DNA of 64,000 nucleotides, taken from NCBI GenBank assembly GCA_964023205.1, contig OZ026835.1:4856414-4920413 (forward strand). The letters are read 5' to 3'. This document shows, piece by piece, positions 12,323 through 25,188 of this stretch (position 1 is the first letter of the stretch; each line of letters starts with the position of its first letter). The DNA is from Lutraria lutraria. Lineage: Eukaryota > Mollusca > Bivalvia > Venerida > Mactridae. The position numbers and the translations under genes were made by a program. Under the pieces are notes generated by a model, which saw nothing but the letters and a program-made list of their open reading frames with translations, had not been told where the DNA came from and made no database searches.

Positions 12323-12564
12323 TCTATCAGTCTGTTCTTGAAGACGTCTTCTTTCTTCTACCTGTTTTCTTCTTTCTTCTTCTCTTTTCTTCAAATCTTC
12401 AATCTTCTTTCTTCTCGCTTCTAGTTGTTTCTCACGATTTTCTTGAGCCATTCTCTGCTGTTCTCGCATGTCATCGATTTTACGTTGACGTTCTTCAGCC
12501 AACTTCAACTGCGCGCTACGTAATCTTTCCTCTCGTTCACGATCCTTCTCTTTTCTAAGTGGAT
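12323..12564 (-). CDS. MAP7: MAP7 coding exon 3, microtubule-binding coiled coil
   Basis: The exon encodes PLRKEKDREREERLRSAQLK and then a long uninterrupted charged helix through EARRKKIEDLKKREEERRKQ to RRLQEQTDR. Arg, Lys and Glu dominate with regular heptad Leu/Ile/Met and no helix breaker. This is the hallmark of the N-terminal microtubule-binding coil of ensconsin, MAP7 and MAP7D1-3. The acceptor is tttgcag|AT (phase 1) and the donor is ATAGA|GTAAGT (phase 0). The frame reads on 13 codons past the donor to a stop, so intron retention would truncate the protein. This exon is the strongest basis for naming the gene. Similar Glu/Arg/Lys coils occur in caldesmon and other MAPs; the following exon argues for MAP7. 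Confidence 0.9.
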
Positions 12565-15500
12565 CTGCAAACATTCAAAGACAAAAACTGGAATTACCAA
12601 AATGTTACACTCATTAAAAGTTAGACTGAAGTGTAAAATCAAAACAAACCGGTAACTATGAGAAAACCCTAAAATGATCGACACTTAAGTGTATGTGATT
12701 AAGGTTCTGATGATTTGAACTGAAAATAATTAGACTATCCTTTGATACAAGTTTTACTGGCATAATCTAACCAACTCCAAACTCAGGACACACAAAAGAG
12801 CTTTTTTACCTATCCGACTGGTACAAAAGATGAAATTTTATTATGAACAATGAAGGAATGATCTTTTCATGCAGGTAAAACCTAACAATCTTTCACATGG
12901 TTAGAATCAAGAGTGGTACCTCTTAAAACATGGAATAATATAACTTGAACTACTAAGGAGGGTAATTGAGGTTATACTATGTGAATAAGAAAAACTTGAT
13001 TATATACTGATTTTTACATACATTAACCAACCTACAAATATTAGCTAGAGCTATACTAAAACAAACATTTTGTTGATGGTATGGCTAATAAATACACAGT
13101 CACTGAATGATTCACTTTTCTAAGATTTCACTCGAACTTCCACAAAGGGCATATAACCAGTTTCTCCTACTTGATAAAGTTCATTAAGGTACAAAGAAAC
13201 ATTATAAGTCTTAATTGATTCAAGCAACCCTAAAAAATGATAAGACCTACAAATACCCGGCACCTCAAGCTCTATATTGGTTAAATAGATAGATTTATCT
13301 TCATTAAGACTTTGATAATGCAGAAAGTCTGGATGATTTTATCAGGCAGGGAACATAAAATTAAGACACGAAGACTAAATCTTACCATCTTTAGATGTAA
13401 AATCTTTATCCATTGTTTATATCAATGAAGTAAGAAATCACAACACAGAATAGTTAACAGTGTTAAAAAGTGCATAAAAATCAAAGTTCGCCAATTAGAA
13501 CCAGTACGTCTCCATGGAAATAACAAGACCAAACAGATTATATCCTTCCATGTTTGCAGTGTTTATCCTTATCTTTTCCCATATCTTACTAAATTTATAT
13601 GACATTAAGACACACTTTGTGCTAATATTTTAATCCAATTACAGCTAATCACAGTTCTAACAAAGTCACATTCATACATCTTATTAATATTCCAATGACT
13701 TATATTCAGACAAATTTTCCGCCAAGAATTCGTAACTCTACTATAAATCACAAGAATCACGGTCAACTACCTTACAACAATTGAATATATTATTTACGCT
13801 ATAACACTTCTATATTGATCTAAGCTCTAGTATATAAGTTTGTACTATTACATATACACAGTAATACAATTGTAAACAATATTAATTATTAATAACATTA
13901 TCAATAATACAGTTTGTTAACCAGCCAGCTGTTGAGTTATTAAATGAATCTAGACAATATTACTGTGCTCACAGTGTTAGTACTGTCAGTCTGCCATAAC
14001 CAACTATGTGTAATTATGTGTGTTTACATAAATATGAGACAATACTATCACTCTATAAATAATATGAAATTCCAGTCAAAATTGATACTGATGTCTGCAG
14101 CAAGTCACTATTTTTTAAACTTCCCAATTTTGGAAACTGAACAATAGTGATTTTTACATAGCTGTCACTCGCTCGGTCCACATGAATTTTTATGCAGGCC
14201 TTAGAGTACTATACGATTAATTATCTACATCCACCATGCAATTGTTAAACTTAAGTTCCCGTTCCATGCTGCAGTGCAAGTCTACGCATGTTCAGGCTCC
14301 ATGAGTACTTTCAGTACTTTGATTAAACCTGATATTCACCAATCTTCATTTTATCAATAATATAAAAACGCAGCATAATTTGACTCATCAACCCATCAGC
14401 AAGGAGTACTGATAAGGCAAAGCCCTTTAGTATCCATGGACAATGATTATTTACATTATTTTCCGTTATTGATATTTTTTTAAAGTCCATACAATTATTT
14501 GTCACTTTTAACTCAGACAAGACAAAATATGATAATTGTACTAAATGAACAAAAATTAACATATAACCATACCTTATTTCAAACACATAATTACATGACC
14601 CGGTGTCATAATTTACAACCATCAAATCACACACAGACTTATATAAATTTATAAAACACAATAACAAAATATGTGTAAATATCCCAACAGACAACAATGA
14701 ACCAATTAACAAAACAAGCTTACTTGATTCACATTTACACTTTTTCTAAGTAATATCCTTATCTGTAAATATTTCCATAAGATAAAATAAAAAAAATACT
14801 GATTCACAGCCACCAAGAGATTCACTACAGATCAGTTACTGTAAGCTTCTTCTCATTCCATAAATTCCAAACTTTCCCTGTATCCAACACTTGTATGAAA
14901 ATTCTGCAACTGTTTACGATAAGTACACCTTTAGGAAACTACCGCAAGCCAGCAATATGTACCTAGGGTACATGCCAGTACACTATGCAGCGGTAATGGG
15001 TAGCCGATTTTCTTCTCTTGATATATATGTAACAACAATTATACAAACATCATAAAAATGTGTTTTCACTTTAAGAAACACTTCGGGCCCTTGAACCCCC
15101 CCCCCCCCCCCAAGAGGAACCAAGTTAATTACCTACCTACCTGAACCGTTGTTTATAAAACTGCTTGTTTACGTGTATATTACTTGTTCAATTAATTCAT
15201 ACATCAAAATTGCATCCCCTGTACTAAAATTATCCAGCAATTATGGTAAGAAGAACTAGATATAAACTTCCCCTGCCAAATACTTATTCATGATTCATGA
15301 ACTATTCATGAAGTATGCAAACACAGTTCATGAAAAATTCATGTATTCATGAATTCTATTCGAAGTTATTTTTTCCAAATATCTGAATAAAATTGAAATA
15401 GCTCTATCAGTTTTTACAATAAATAAAATCTATATAACTAACAGCTAATAAAGAGCATTATTTACCTGTCAATTTTAAGCACATATCAACATTAACAGCA

Positions 15501-15862
15501 CAATTATAAGGACAAATTTTCTCACAGTCCATTTCTTATCTTTACAAACCGAAAAACCAACAGAAAGTGAAATGATTCACAAATGTCATTTTCATCAGAT
15601 TTAACATTTATACAAATATGTAAAATAACTTCTTGCCCTATTGTATCAGCCAATCAGAGTATAAAATAACAAAGGGTATAAAAATTGTTTCTGAGCTAAT
15701 AAAATAACACTTCCTTTTTTTGCCCACCACCAAATTGAGCAAGTAAAGTGTCAAATGCCAATTAACAAACATTGATATAATTTTACAAAAACACAATATT
15801 TCTGCCTATAGGTTTCTGTTGTTTGCATTTAAAACCTAAATCAGAGCAGTGAACAAAATAAT

Positions 15863-15938
15863 CGAGGGTTCAACACAACAGTGTCGTAACTCATATTGAA
15901 ATAAGAACAAGTTACGACAGTGTTGCGCTGAGCCCTCG
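15863..15938. repeat. 76-bp hairpin element, copy A
   Basis: A compact inverted repeat. Arms of about 29 bp start CGAGGGTTCAACACAACAGT and end with its near-complement GCGCTGAGCCCTCG, around an 18-nt AT-rich loop containing TTGAAATAAGAAC. Copy B at 39230-39305 is the same sequence in the opposite orientation with one substitution seen by eye. Flanks are AAT and TAA. It resembles a very small palindromic MITE, or an RNA hairpin gene family. Confidence 0.75.
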
Positions 15939-16134
15939 TAAATGATATAAATTTCTGATCAGGTGCATAGCTAGCTAACCAATGAACCATCAATTGTACA
16001 GCGATAAAATACATGGATCACTTTGAAATAGCTCTAAGAGCTTGTTAAAGTTTCAAATAATTTTACCAATCTACCATTTTAATATCAAAACCTGCAAGCC
16101 ATTTAGAATAAACAAACAATATTCAAATGTCAGT

Positions 16135-16424
16135 TGGTAGAGGTGGATCAAGGATTTCGTGGGGGAGGGGGGATTATAATTTAGGAAAGTCGGCAGGGGG
16201 CGCAAACAATTAATTTAATTTGAAGAAATGAAATGGTGCATTCTGGTGAGTTTTGGGTCCATTTTCAACCCCATTTAATTGGTTGCAGTTGTGCTAATAA
16301 ACCTGACAAAACGGAAATATGAAATGATCAGAGTGCTTCAGAACTGAATGCTATTTCATTCATATCTATGGTCGGGGACTTTAGGGGGTGCACGCCTGGT
16401 GCGCTCCCCTTGAATCTGCCTCTG
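16135..16424. mobile_element. Non-autonomous TIR element with G-rich ends
   Basis: AGAGGTGGATCAAGG at the left mirrors GAATCTGCCTCT at the right. Both are followed inward by G-rich or C-rich runs (GTGGGGGAGGGGGG; GCGCTCCCC). GTCAGT flanks both sides (16129-16134 and 16425-16430), a possible 6-bp target duplication. There is no ORF. Confidence 0.55.
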
Positions 16425-17671
16425 GTCAGTATTGTCTATGTTTGATCCATCGCAGCCTCATTCTGAGAATGGATTGAATGGCATGTATAGCGTTTAAATA
16501 TGTAACTGATTTCAAGGATCACTAATACAGAAAATGATCAGAACATTCTCAGAATTTCCGTGTTACACCATAAGATAAAACAAGGTAAACAATGTTTATC
16601 AGTCAGATTATCTCCTATACAAGACAATAATTTCATGGAATAACAAACATCTGGGAGAAGATTCAAAGTTCCAAATATTTGAATAAATCTCTTTTCTATA
16701 CTTATTACTAGGAATCTGCAAGGGGCTCAGAGATTTAATCCAGGATCTCCCAATTGAAAGGAATTCATGAAAACATGGATGTTTCTTGAACATTTCTTGA
16801 ATGGTTCTTGCATATACTTTAAAGAAGTTCATGGAGTATGATAATTATTTGAAAGGGGTCATCAGACAGAATTAAGGGTCATGCAAATGTTATGAGTCAT
16901 AAAACTATTCTTTAAATCAGTTAAGTCTGCACCAGACCCAGCATTAAGGCGCAGCAGATGTGTCACCATGGAGATCCTTCCGATGCCTTTTCTGATGCAC
17001 AAGTTTCTGATAGAAAAAGATATCCTATTTATCAACTGAATAACAAGCCATACCAAAGATACCATTGTAACCTTGACCTTTAACAGACTGACCCAAACAT
17101 CAGCAAGCTGGACCATCTAACTATAAGCAATTATAAAGGATTGCACAAAATTCTCCACATTTATTGTAAAGAAATAAAAGATATCATTATTATTTAGACC
17201 TCAAATTCAATGCATTAAATTTGTCCATAGAAACAGTTTAAATTTTCACATTTTGTGCCACTTTGTCATCCTATTTCAGTTACATACTGGCCAACGTTTA
17301 ACCTAACCTGTCTTCCTGGATAATGTACCAGTAGTCACAGACCTTGTTCTCTGTAATTATTAACAACCAACTTCTCCATAAAAATAACTTGGACCAGCTG
17401 AGGAGGACAAATGGTTTCAGACGCAATGTCTTCAAACAAGTCATCACAGAACATGACATTGTGCTGCATCAAGGATTCAAACTTACAAACCCAAGATGTC
17501 TTAATCATGCATTCAATAAACTGAGCAAATCAGATTTATCATATACCAGTCTAAATGTATAAACTTATGCAGGAATTAAATGGAGACAGATTGGTCATCT
17601 GATACTTCACCATGACTGCAATTATATAGAGTAATCAACTAATGCAAACTTTTTATTCATCTTTCAGACCC

Positions 17672-17899
17672 GCCTCCATGGTCGAATGGTTGTCGCTGAC
17701 TTCAAATCACTGTAACCTCTCACTGATAGAGGGTCATGGGTTCTAGCCCAGATACCGACCATGTCAGAGAAAGCAGGCAGTTGCTTACAAAGGATGGGAG
17801 TCTATTACTGGTTCTTCCCAGGAACGATCAATAGGTGAACTGTCTGCCTCATATGACTGTTGATAAGGGGTGTAAAACCCAAACGAACAAACAAACAAA
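17672..17899 (+). mobile_element. tRNA-derived SINE, full-length-like
   Basis: The head GCCTCCATGGTCGAATGGTT resembles an A box, and GGGTTCTAGCCC about 60 bp on resembles a B box. A body with GGTTCTTCCCAGGAACG and AGGTGAACTGTCTGCCTCAT follows, then a tail of CAAA repeats. Three more copies in reverse sense lie at 50485, 53957 and 58119. The Pol III-type promoter and tail are visible directly; the bivalve family assignment is recollection. Confidence 0.75.
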
Positions 17900-18801
17900 T
17901 CATTCATCTTTTCATTGGTCATCAGATTAATTTACCAAAGGACACAAGTATCAAGGAATGATATACATGCAGTCTCACTGGGTGAGGTCTGTAACAATGA
18001 ATTCAAATATCCAAATTTATTTATTTGAATGATACAAGTTCTCAAAGACCATGGCTGTAAACATGAACATAGACAATCAAAGAGCTGAAAGGACTGGTAA
18101 TAATTTACATCTAGGCCAATCTGCCTGCTCCTGTTATGTTAATGATATGGCATCTTGCATCACATGTATTTTTTGTACAATGGTTTCTCTGAGCATTATA
18201 GATATAATCATTCCACTATAACTTCTCATTCTCTGGTATTGTGTATTGATAAGAGATACAAGGTTTCATAAATCAATAGATTTGTCAGAGACATGAAGGC
18301 AACCATTAAAATACAGACCAGGATGTAATAAACGTGTAAGTGAGGAACTGCATCAAAGAATGGAAACCATTCAGTATTATTACGACAAACAAAATATATT
18401 ATAATATCTGAAGGTTCCGCAAGAACTTCATAACAACCCATTCAAACTGTGTGTAAATAGTGTAGGTCTATGACTAAGGAATGAGAAATATAGACAATTA
18501 TAAATTACTTAACAAGAACATTAAGATGGTAATTATAAATGTCCAAAGAAATTATCAGCAGTGAAACAATTGATATATCATGTAACATACCTCATTATCC
18601 CTTAACCTGCTGAATTTCCTAAATGGACTTGTCCAACTACCATTTTGAAACAGTCCATTATGTATTTAAGGGATATTACATAATGAAAAACTTAATAATG
18701 AAGTTAGTCATCCAACAGTGCTAGGGCACAGTGCAGACTGGTCAGGCTATATCATGGGTAGCCAAGACAGAATAAGTAACTGATTAACTCATCACAGATC
18801 T

Positions 18802-19077
18802 GATAAATTCATCACTGAGTAAGTGACTGATAAATTCATCACTGAGTAAGTGACTGATAAATTCATCACTGAGTAAGTGACTGATAAATTCTTCAGAGTA
18901 AGTGACTGATAAATTAATCACTGAGTAAGTGACTGATGAATTCTTCAGAGTAAGTGACTGATAAATTAATCACTGAGTAAGTGACTGATAAATTCTTCAG
19001 AGTAAGTGACTGATAAATTAATCACTGAGTAAGTGACTGATAAATTAATCACTGAGTAAGTGACTGATAAATTCATC
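18802..19077. repeat. Minisatellite, 27/25-bp units
   Basis: Ten full units plus one partial of GATAAATTCATCACTGAGTA and AGTGACT. The first three units are 27 bp. After that 25-bp variants (ATTCTTCAGAG in place of ATTCATCACTGAG) alternate with 27-bp ones, a higher-order dimer that shows later expansion by two-unit steps. It lies 40 bp downstream of the alternative MAP7 first exon at 19117, in that transcript's first intron. Confidence 0.9.
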
Positions 19078-19116
19078 TATTCTTTCACACCAAGAAGATC
19101 TAAAAATAAATCCTAC

Positions 19117-19198
19117 CTGTGCTAACATAGCTGTACCAACTACTTTCACTTTCACATTCACTGACAGCTTTCTCAAACCTCACGTGGTGTTGCTCCAT
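19117..19198 (-). CDS. MAP7: Alternative first coding exon of MAP7 (short isoform)
   Basis: An ATG-led frame of 27 codons (MEQHHVRFEKAVSECESESS onward, ending SYVST) leads into donor ACAG|GTAGGA in phase 1. It lies between exons 2 and 3 and matches the entry phase of exon 3, giving ...YVST-Asp-PLRKEKD. Transcripts starting here would lack the acidic N-terminal 167 residues but keep the microtubule-binding coil. The frame is also open upstream to another Met at 19369, but that stretch has a less regular composition and may be UTR. A CACGTG occurs about 15 bp upstream of the ATG (near 19214) and again within the exon. Confidence 0.55.
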
Positions 19199-20428
19199 CT
19201 TTACACGAGATAAATACACGTGCCAGACCAGGCCCCCACCTGCTTGTCGTACTTCCGAAAATTCTCTGGACTCAGACGCCAGATTCAAGCTTTTCAAAGC
19301 CGAGCAACAGTTTACAAACCATAATGATTGAATTAATGATGTGCTATTGAATTCGAAAACAATGGACAAAATTTAATTATACATTTAACACAAGCGTAAC
19401 ACATCAACTTATCAATATCCTGATAATACTCGCCATTCAGATTTAAGTTTACAATAATTCAGACATAATCCATAAATTATCAACATCAGCTGCTAGCTTC
19501 AACTCCAACAAAAAACACAATATTCGTATTATAACTACAGCATACAGAAAAATCATTAATATTCCACTTCAGCAGCATTTAAATCCAAGATGGCAAGCAT
19601 TATATTCCACACAATCGAAAATTTGTTATGTCTCCATTACGAAAGAGTCAACCTCACATCTGATTAGAGCCAGAAATAATTCTCCATGGTTTCCATTGAT
19701 TCAGCAAAAAATAACAACACAAGTGTGTCTAAATTTTCATTTCCATCTGGGAACCAGCAGAAATGTCCAAGGATATTCCAAACCACTACCCTGCCAATCA
19801 ATACAGCTCAAATAGGAAATAAACCAATACACTTACAGAGTGCTGGGAATCGTCCTTTTACACATAAGTACTCTATTCTTATCCCTCTAAAATGCCAAAA
19901 TTTCTGCAGACAGCCTTGCTAGTATGGGTGCAATATGAAACATATTGACTTTTACCAGATCTTCAGATTACCAAAAAGCTGACTTTAAGGAAATGCTGAG
20001 TCATCAATTTTGGCGCACATTATTATTAAAGCATTTCACTTCCTTGATTTTAAGTTTTCAATATCTTAAAAGGCAAACAAATATATGAACTTTTAACAAA
20101 ATCTTTATCTTCCAAATTTGCCTGCCGCAGACGGACTATGCATACATAAGAGATATCATGTTCATTCTGTAATGTTGGAACCCAGACAACCGAGGAATCG
20201 AAAATCTGAGTCAACCAAATCGATACATTACGAATATCTGAGTGCCAAAAATGTTCCACAAAAGATGCATGCGAAATAAGTTTACATCATTCCTATGTCT
20301 CATTCATTTCCCAGAATTCCACAGCAACCAAAAAACCCAAAATTATCGACTTTTGTTGGAAATATTAGGAAAATAGACTTGTTGCATTATCTATTGATTT
20401 GCCTTTTTCCGAGAAGATTTCCCCCTAG

Positions 20429-20595
20429 ATGATGTGATATTTGCTGACACTACAAATACTCTAGTTACAATTCTAGATGAAATTGTGAAAGTTAAACAGA
20501 ATACTCCTTGCTTAAATGACGGTATGTTTATCGAAAAGGATAAAGACATTAAAATTTCAGGACTTCATTCAACGAGGGAGAACTCCCACAGTCCG
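20429..20595 (+). CDS. Isolated exon-like ORF antisense to MAP7 intron 2
   Basis: Fifty-five codons run between acceptor gatttccccctag (phase 1) and donor GTCCG|GTGAGT (phase 0). The frame encodes DVIFADTTNTLVTILDEIVK, then VKQNTPCLNDGMFIEKDKDI and KISGLHSTRENSHSP. The mixed composition, with a hydrophobic helix-like segment and no low complexity, resembles real protein. Neighbouring exons on the plus strand were not found: a frame at 20970 begins with ATG but soon becomes Phe-rich. It could be an exon of a nested or antisense gene, or a pseudogene remnant. No function is suggested. Confidence 0.35.
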
Positions 20596-21239
20596 GTGAG
20601 TCTTTTTTATCAACTTATAAATGTTTTATCCATTACAAATGTTTAATTCAATTAATACATTTTTCAAGAAATACTGGTCAGGATAAAGATTTTTTGATAC
20701 TTATGCTGTGACAGCAACCTTGACCCAAGACCTTTCACAGGAGGATCACAGATAAAGGTCTCCATGGATGAGCATGTAAAACTAATCTTCTTTAGGAAAT
20801 AAAATGGCTAGCATTGATGTTGATTAAATGACAGTGTACTATAACAAAATTAATCTCATTAGAGCAATTTAGAGAAGATTCTACTTTAGAAAGTTTGTAT
20901 TAAGTTTTTATATTTTGTTTGTCATATCTATATTTATTCCTCTGTGAATTTTAAAAGCTATTTGTATAGATGAGGAGACAATCTCCACAAACCTCTGTCT
21001 CATTAATTTTATCAGTCATCATAACTTTGTATGGAAATTTGGGGTTGTTTCCAATCTTTAACACTTCAATTAAATCATTTTTTTATTTTTTAATGTTTTT
21101 TTTTCAACTATTATATTATAAAGGCTTAAGAATTGCTAAAGTGTTGCAATATAGACCCCGAATTATGCAAATCAAAGACCTGTGACTTCTGATGGTACTG
21201 TCCAAGCATCAACTTATACTTAATAATAAATTACTACAA

Positions 21240-21410
21240 ACACGGATGCCCCTAATGTGACCTTGACCTTTGACATCACAATCAATAGGGGTTATCTATA
21301 TGCGATAACCAACCACCCAACTAAATCTGAAAAGCTTAGGCCAAATTGTTCTCTATAGTTATTGGTCAGACAAGGTTTGGTTACGGGCAGACAGACCAAC
21401 ATACCTTCCG
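21240..21410. repeat. 'ccttgacctttgac' dispersed repeat
   Basis: TGTGACCTTGACCTTTGACA, CAATAGGGGTTATCTATATG and GGACAGACAGACC-like parts are present. Relatives occur at 30110-30215 (partly overlapping the intron next to MAP7 exon 2), 44680-44780, 38510-38640 and 17065-17100. It is a repeat class well known in bivalves. Confidence 0.55.
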
Positions 21411-22261
21411 ACTGACTGACGTTCAAAGCAATACACGCCCTTTTCTTCGAAAGAGGGGAATAATAAATATGTGATCATTATATTATGCATTGAGACCATT
21501 TGAAAGTAGTAAAAGCTAAAACGTACAGTTGAGTTATTCACCAATTTTTACATATTTCGTCATACAGGCAAGCACAGGTTCTCACAACTGATCATTACTT
21601 GACCAGACATAGATCCTTACATCGCAACACAGGCACTAACATGACATACAATCATAAATATCAAATCTCGCCAATTTCCAATAAAAAACAATCCAATTAC
21701 ATTGATTTTGGAGTACACCATAACCACTTTTATTCCCCACTGTCCAATCTTCTCATGCTAATCAGACGTAACAATCTAATAATGTGACATAAAAATCTCA
21801 TTGATTTTCTCACATATCATGTTTATACGATAAAACAATCCCTACCAACAAGTCATTTATAAACCAATTCAAACTCATTTCGTTCTTTCCCATTATGATT
21901 AGCAGCATTGATTTACTGAAAGCTAATTAACTTTAATTATCTTTACCGGTAATACAATGGAAGTCCTTGAAACAACTAAAACACATAAATGCATTACACA
22001 GCATGCTTAACAAATACATTTACTAGCTATTATATAATAAATTTACAGATATGGATTAATTGTATATTAGAAGTCATAGGCAATTATATCTAACTGATGA
22101 TCTTGTTAAGAGATATGAATGCCATTCTATATCTATTCTTATACAATGTTATTATACAATCAATTCTATAGCCTTATAAATTAAGCCAATAAAAAGGAAA
22201 ACCCTTTCCACAGGCTGTCACCAACAGTCTAAAAATAACTCATTTTTTATATATATTTCTT

Positions 22262-22482
22262 ACGAGCCTGACTGGGGTCGATTTGTAATTGATATAGCCC
22301 CTTACCACTTTGAGTTTGAATCCTATATAGGACCAGACGAATTTCACATGTGAGGACGCTCTGCCCTGTAAACTTAGATATGTTAGTTCTACCCAGGTGT
22401 TTGAGGCTCGCCCAAAGTGGTCTTCCTCCATTGTTAAAGCTGGAGGTTGTCAAATGACCCTGCTATTTGGTGTCATGTTACA
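22262..22482 (+). mobile_element. tRNA-related SINE, second subfamily
   Basis: A diverged head with GAGTTTGAATCCTATA (B-box-like) precedes TCACATGTGAGGACGCTCTG and GTTCTACCCAGGTGTTTGAG. TCTTCCTCCATTGTTAAAGC and TGGAGGTTGTCAAATGACC follow. These blocks occur in that order in a widespread bivalve SINE as I remember it. It ends at a 17-base C run. Confidence 0.55.
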
Positions 22483-25188
22483 CCCCCCCCCCCCCCCCCA
22501 ATCTTCATCTTTTTTTCTACTCTTCATGATTGAAAGCATTTTCATAGGAAAGTTATGAACCAGAGCCAAGCACATAATTCAGTGATTAAAAATATTAATG
22601 ATCTAATTCCTGACCCCTAGATCCAAGTTGGAAGTATAGTAATCTACCCTTTAAAAAGACTATGTATACCGGGTACATTACAATCACAAATACAGCTAAA
22701 TATAGAAAGAGTTAATATTTACCTGCAACCTAAAAAATACTCCATAAACAAATGAAAATAAATCCAGAATAAAGTCACAGAAATTATATATTGATAATAA
22801 AAAAATTACAATTATAAATATCATGAAAAGTAATAATTATTACTGTTAATACATGTATCATAAATGACAGTGTCATTAAGTAAAAAAATATATAATTCCA
22901 GAAAGGAATATCCTACTAAATGTTGCCATGTATACTATAATTATGGTCCCAAAATAGCTTTTTTTCAGGGAGTATGTAATTATAATCATAGCCAGTTATG
23001 ACAGAATTGCAAGAAAAATTATTTTCTAAACAAAACAAAAGACTTTCCAGGGAAACCAAAACAAATTCAAACTCTACCTGTGTAATGTCACACAATGGAA
23101 GAAGAAACAGCAGGAAGCTTTACACTGAATCAAACAGAATATTTTCTTTGTCCAGAAATATTACCAATAATCAGGCATTTTGAGGCAAAGCTAAAATAAT
23201 AGTGTATGGTTCATCTCTCATTATCTTTCACATGAGAAAGAATGATTTGATGTACAAAATTGTCTCATTACAAGTGATTCATGTTTTGCACTATCTCATG
23301 TCTTCCAATATTGTACATTTAGTACTGTCATACATTTAAGTAGGAGATATTGAGACATAACACAAAACATCTTAGTTTGTGATGACAATAATTTTAAAAT
23401 TTTCTTTTTTTTGTCTATTTTGCATCAAATCAACTCATGACAGTTATGACTGCAGGGTATAAAATTCACACAGTATTAAACAGTAACTGTTCCTTGTAAA
23501 GGGGTCATAATGATCCCTAACTCAATTGAACTGAACATAAAAGAACCCAGGGCTTTTCAGTTTTTAGTACTGAATTCTGAGCCCTATTTTACAAGGGCCT
23601 GAGCTGTGAAGAATGGAATTTATTAATTAGATAGAAATTATTGAGAGCAATTTATACAAGCACTTCTTCAATCAGTGTAAATAAAAAGTTTTATTTAAAC
23701 AAATAACATAAATGTGGATATGTAAAAACTAATATCTTTGTCCTCATACATGTAGCTTTCAACAACATTAACGATTCTTCTGATAACGGACCAGAAATAT
23801 CACCACCAAACAACAGAGCAATCTTAACAACCAGAGGAAAAAACAATGAATCCCTACTGAGATTATACAAAGGCACCACTAAATTAATAATGATCATAAT
23901 TATAATGTAAGAAGTGATGATTAATTCTCATGATAACATTAATGAAACACCTTTTAATTAAACACCTACACTGTTGACAGACAGCCGATAAAACATCTTC
24001 AATCAATAAACTATATTGTTCTTATTATATATGACTTCTTCTGTAAATATTTTTTAAAGACTTACAGTAACATGACTTAATTACCATGCATGTGTATAAA
24101 AATGTTGGCAACATCCATTTAATTTATGAGGATATAAGAAAGGAATTATAAATAGTAGTTTTTGATAGCTTGCTGATTCTTTAAATCATATAATCCTGAA
24201 CAATGGTAAAAAGAAAATATCAAACAAAGATGATACAAAGATTTTTTTTATTTATTAAAACAGTGTTTCTTAAGTACAGGAAAAAGCCTTCTTCAGTCAA
24301 TTCTTAAATATGTTTAATGTATGTCTTAAAAAATTCTGAAATTTCTGAAATTGTTTTTTTTACATAAATCATGGATCAATACAACTTCCGAGCTGTCATT
24401 TTAAGACAGGTTAAATTTAATACTCACAAAAATATAATCATTCTGACCTTGACTGCTTGCCAAAGGACCTTAACACTGACTCCGAATGCTGGTTATAAAT
24501 TAAGTTTAATTACCAGACACAAGCATACATGTACTCCAATGTTCCCAGAGGACTGTAAACAGACTTAACCAGATATCTGCATCAGACAAGCACATTACAT
24601 AGCTACTTGGTTTTATGAGGAACGAAATTAACCAAACTCAATTATTCTCTTATACCACACAACCATTGTTTATCAACCAACCAGCCAACATGTCGCCATT
24701 CTTTTATGATCTGATCTTTGACTCAAAACTGCCGCGACTTCTAAGAAATTGACTCAAAAAATCTGAGAAATAATCAATAACAATGTAGAAAAAAAAAAAA
24801 ACAGAAATAAAACATCTATTAATATGTGACACATGGCGTAACACGGGTAACATTTTGCTTTCCAATCAATCTCTTTATCTGAACTTCTTATAATGGCTAT
24901 AGGGTAATATTTCTATTTGATCGATTTTTTTCTCTGATTAAGAAGCATTAATTCACACATTGTGAGATTTGTGATTGATTTTTATTGAAGATATTTTTTT
25001 TCTAATGCAGACAAAAATCATTAATTAAGCAACTATATTAAAGGTAAAATTATTACTTGAAACTAGAAAATAATATTATTGAAATAGATGTCCATTTTAA
25101 TTATTTTTATGCACACAGTTATAGATAGATAATAAATATATCGCTGCATAAAGATCAGCTGTGTACAAAGGCCATATTTCATACGTAT

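Larger units (their letters stand above)
12565..19116. other. MAP7 intron 2, distal part
   Basis: Contains hairpin copy A (15863), the G-rich-ended TIR element (16135), a SINE (17672) and the 27/25-bp minisatellite (18802). No exon was identified. Confidence 0.5.

Noticed and set aside
14323..14712. 129-codon minus ORF
   Set aside because: Composition is Tyr/Ile/Phe/Cys-rich with no splice context or motif, as expected for a chance frame in AT-rich DNA.
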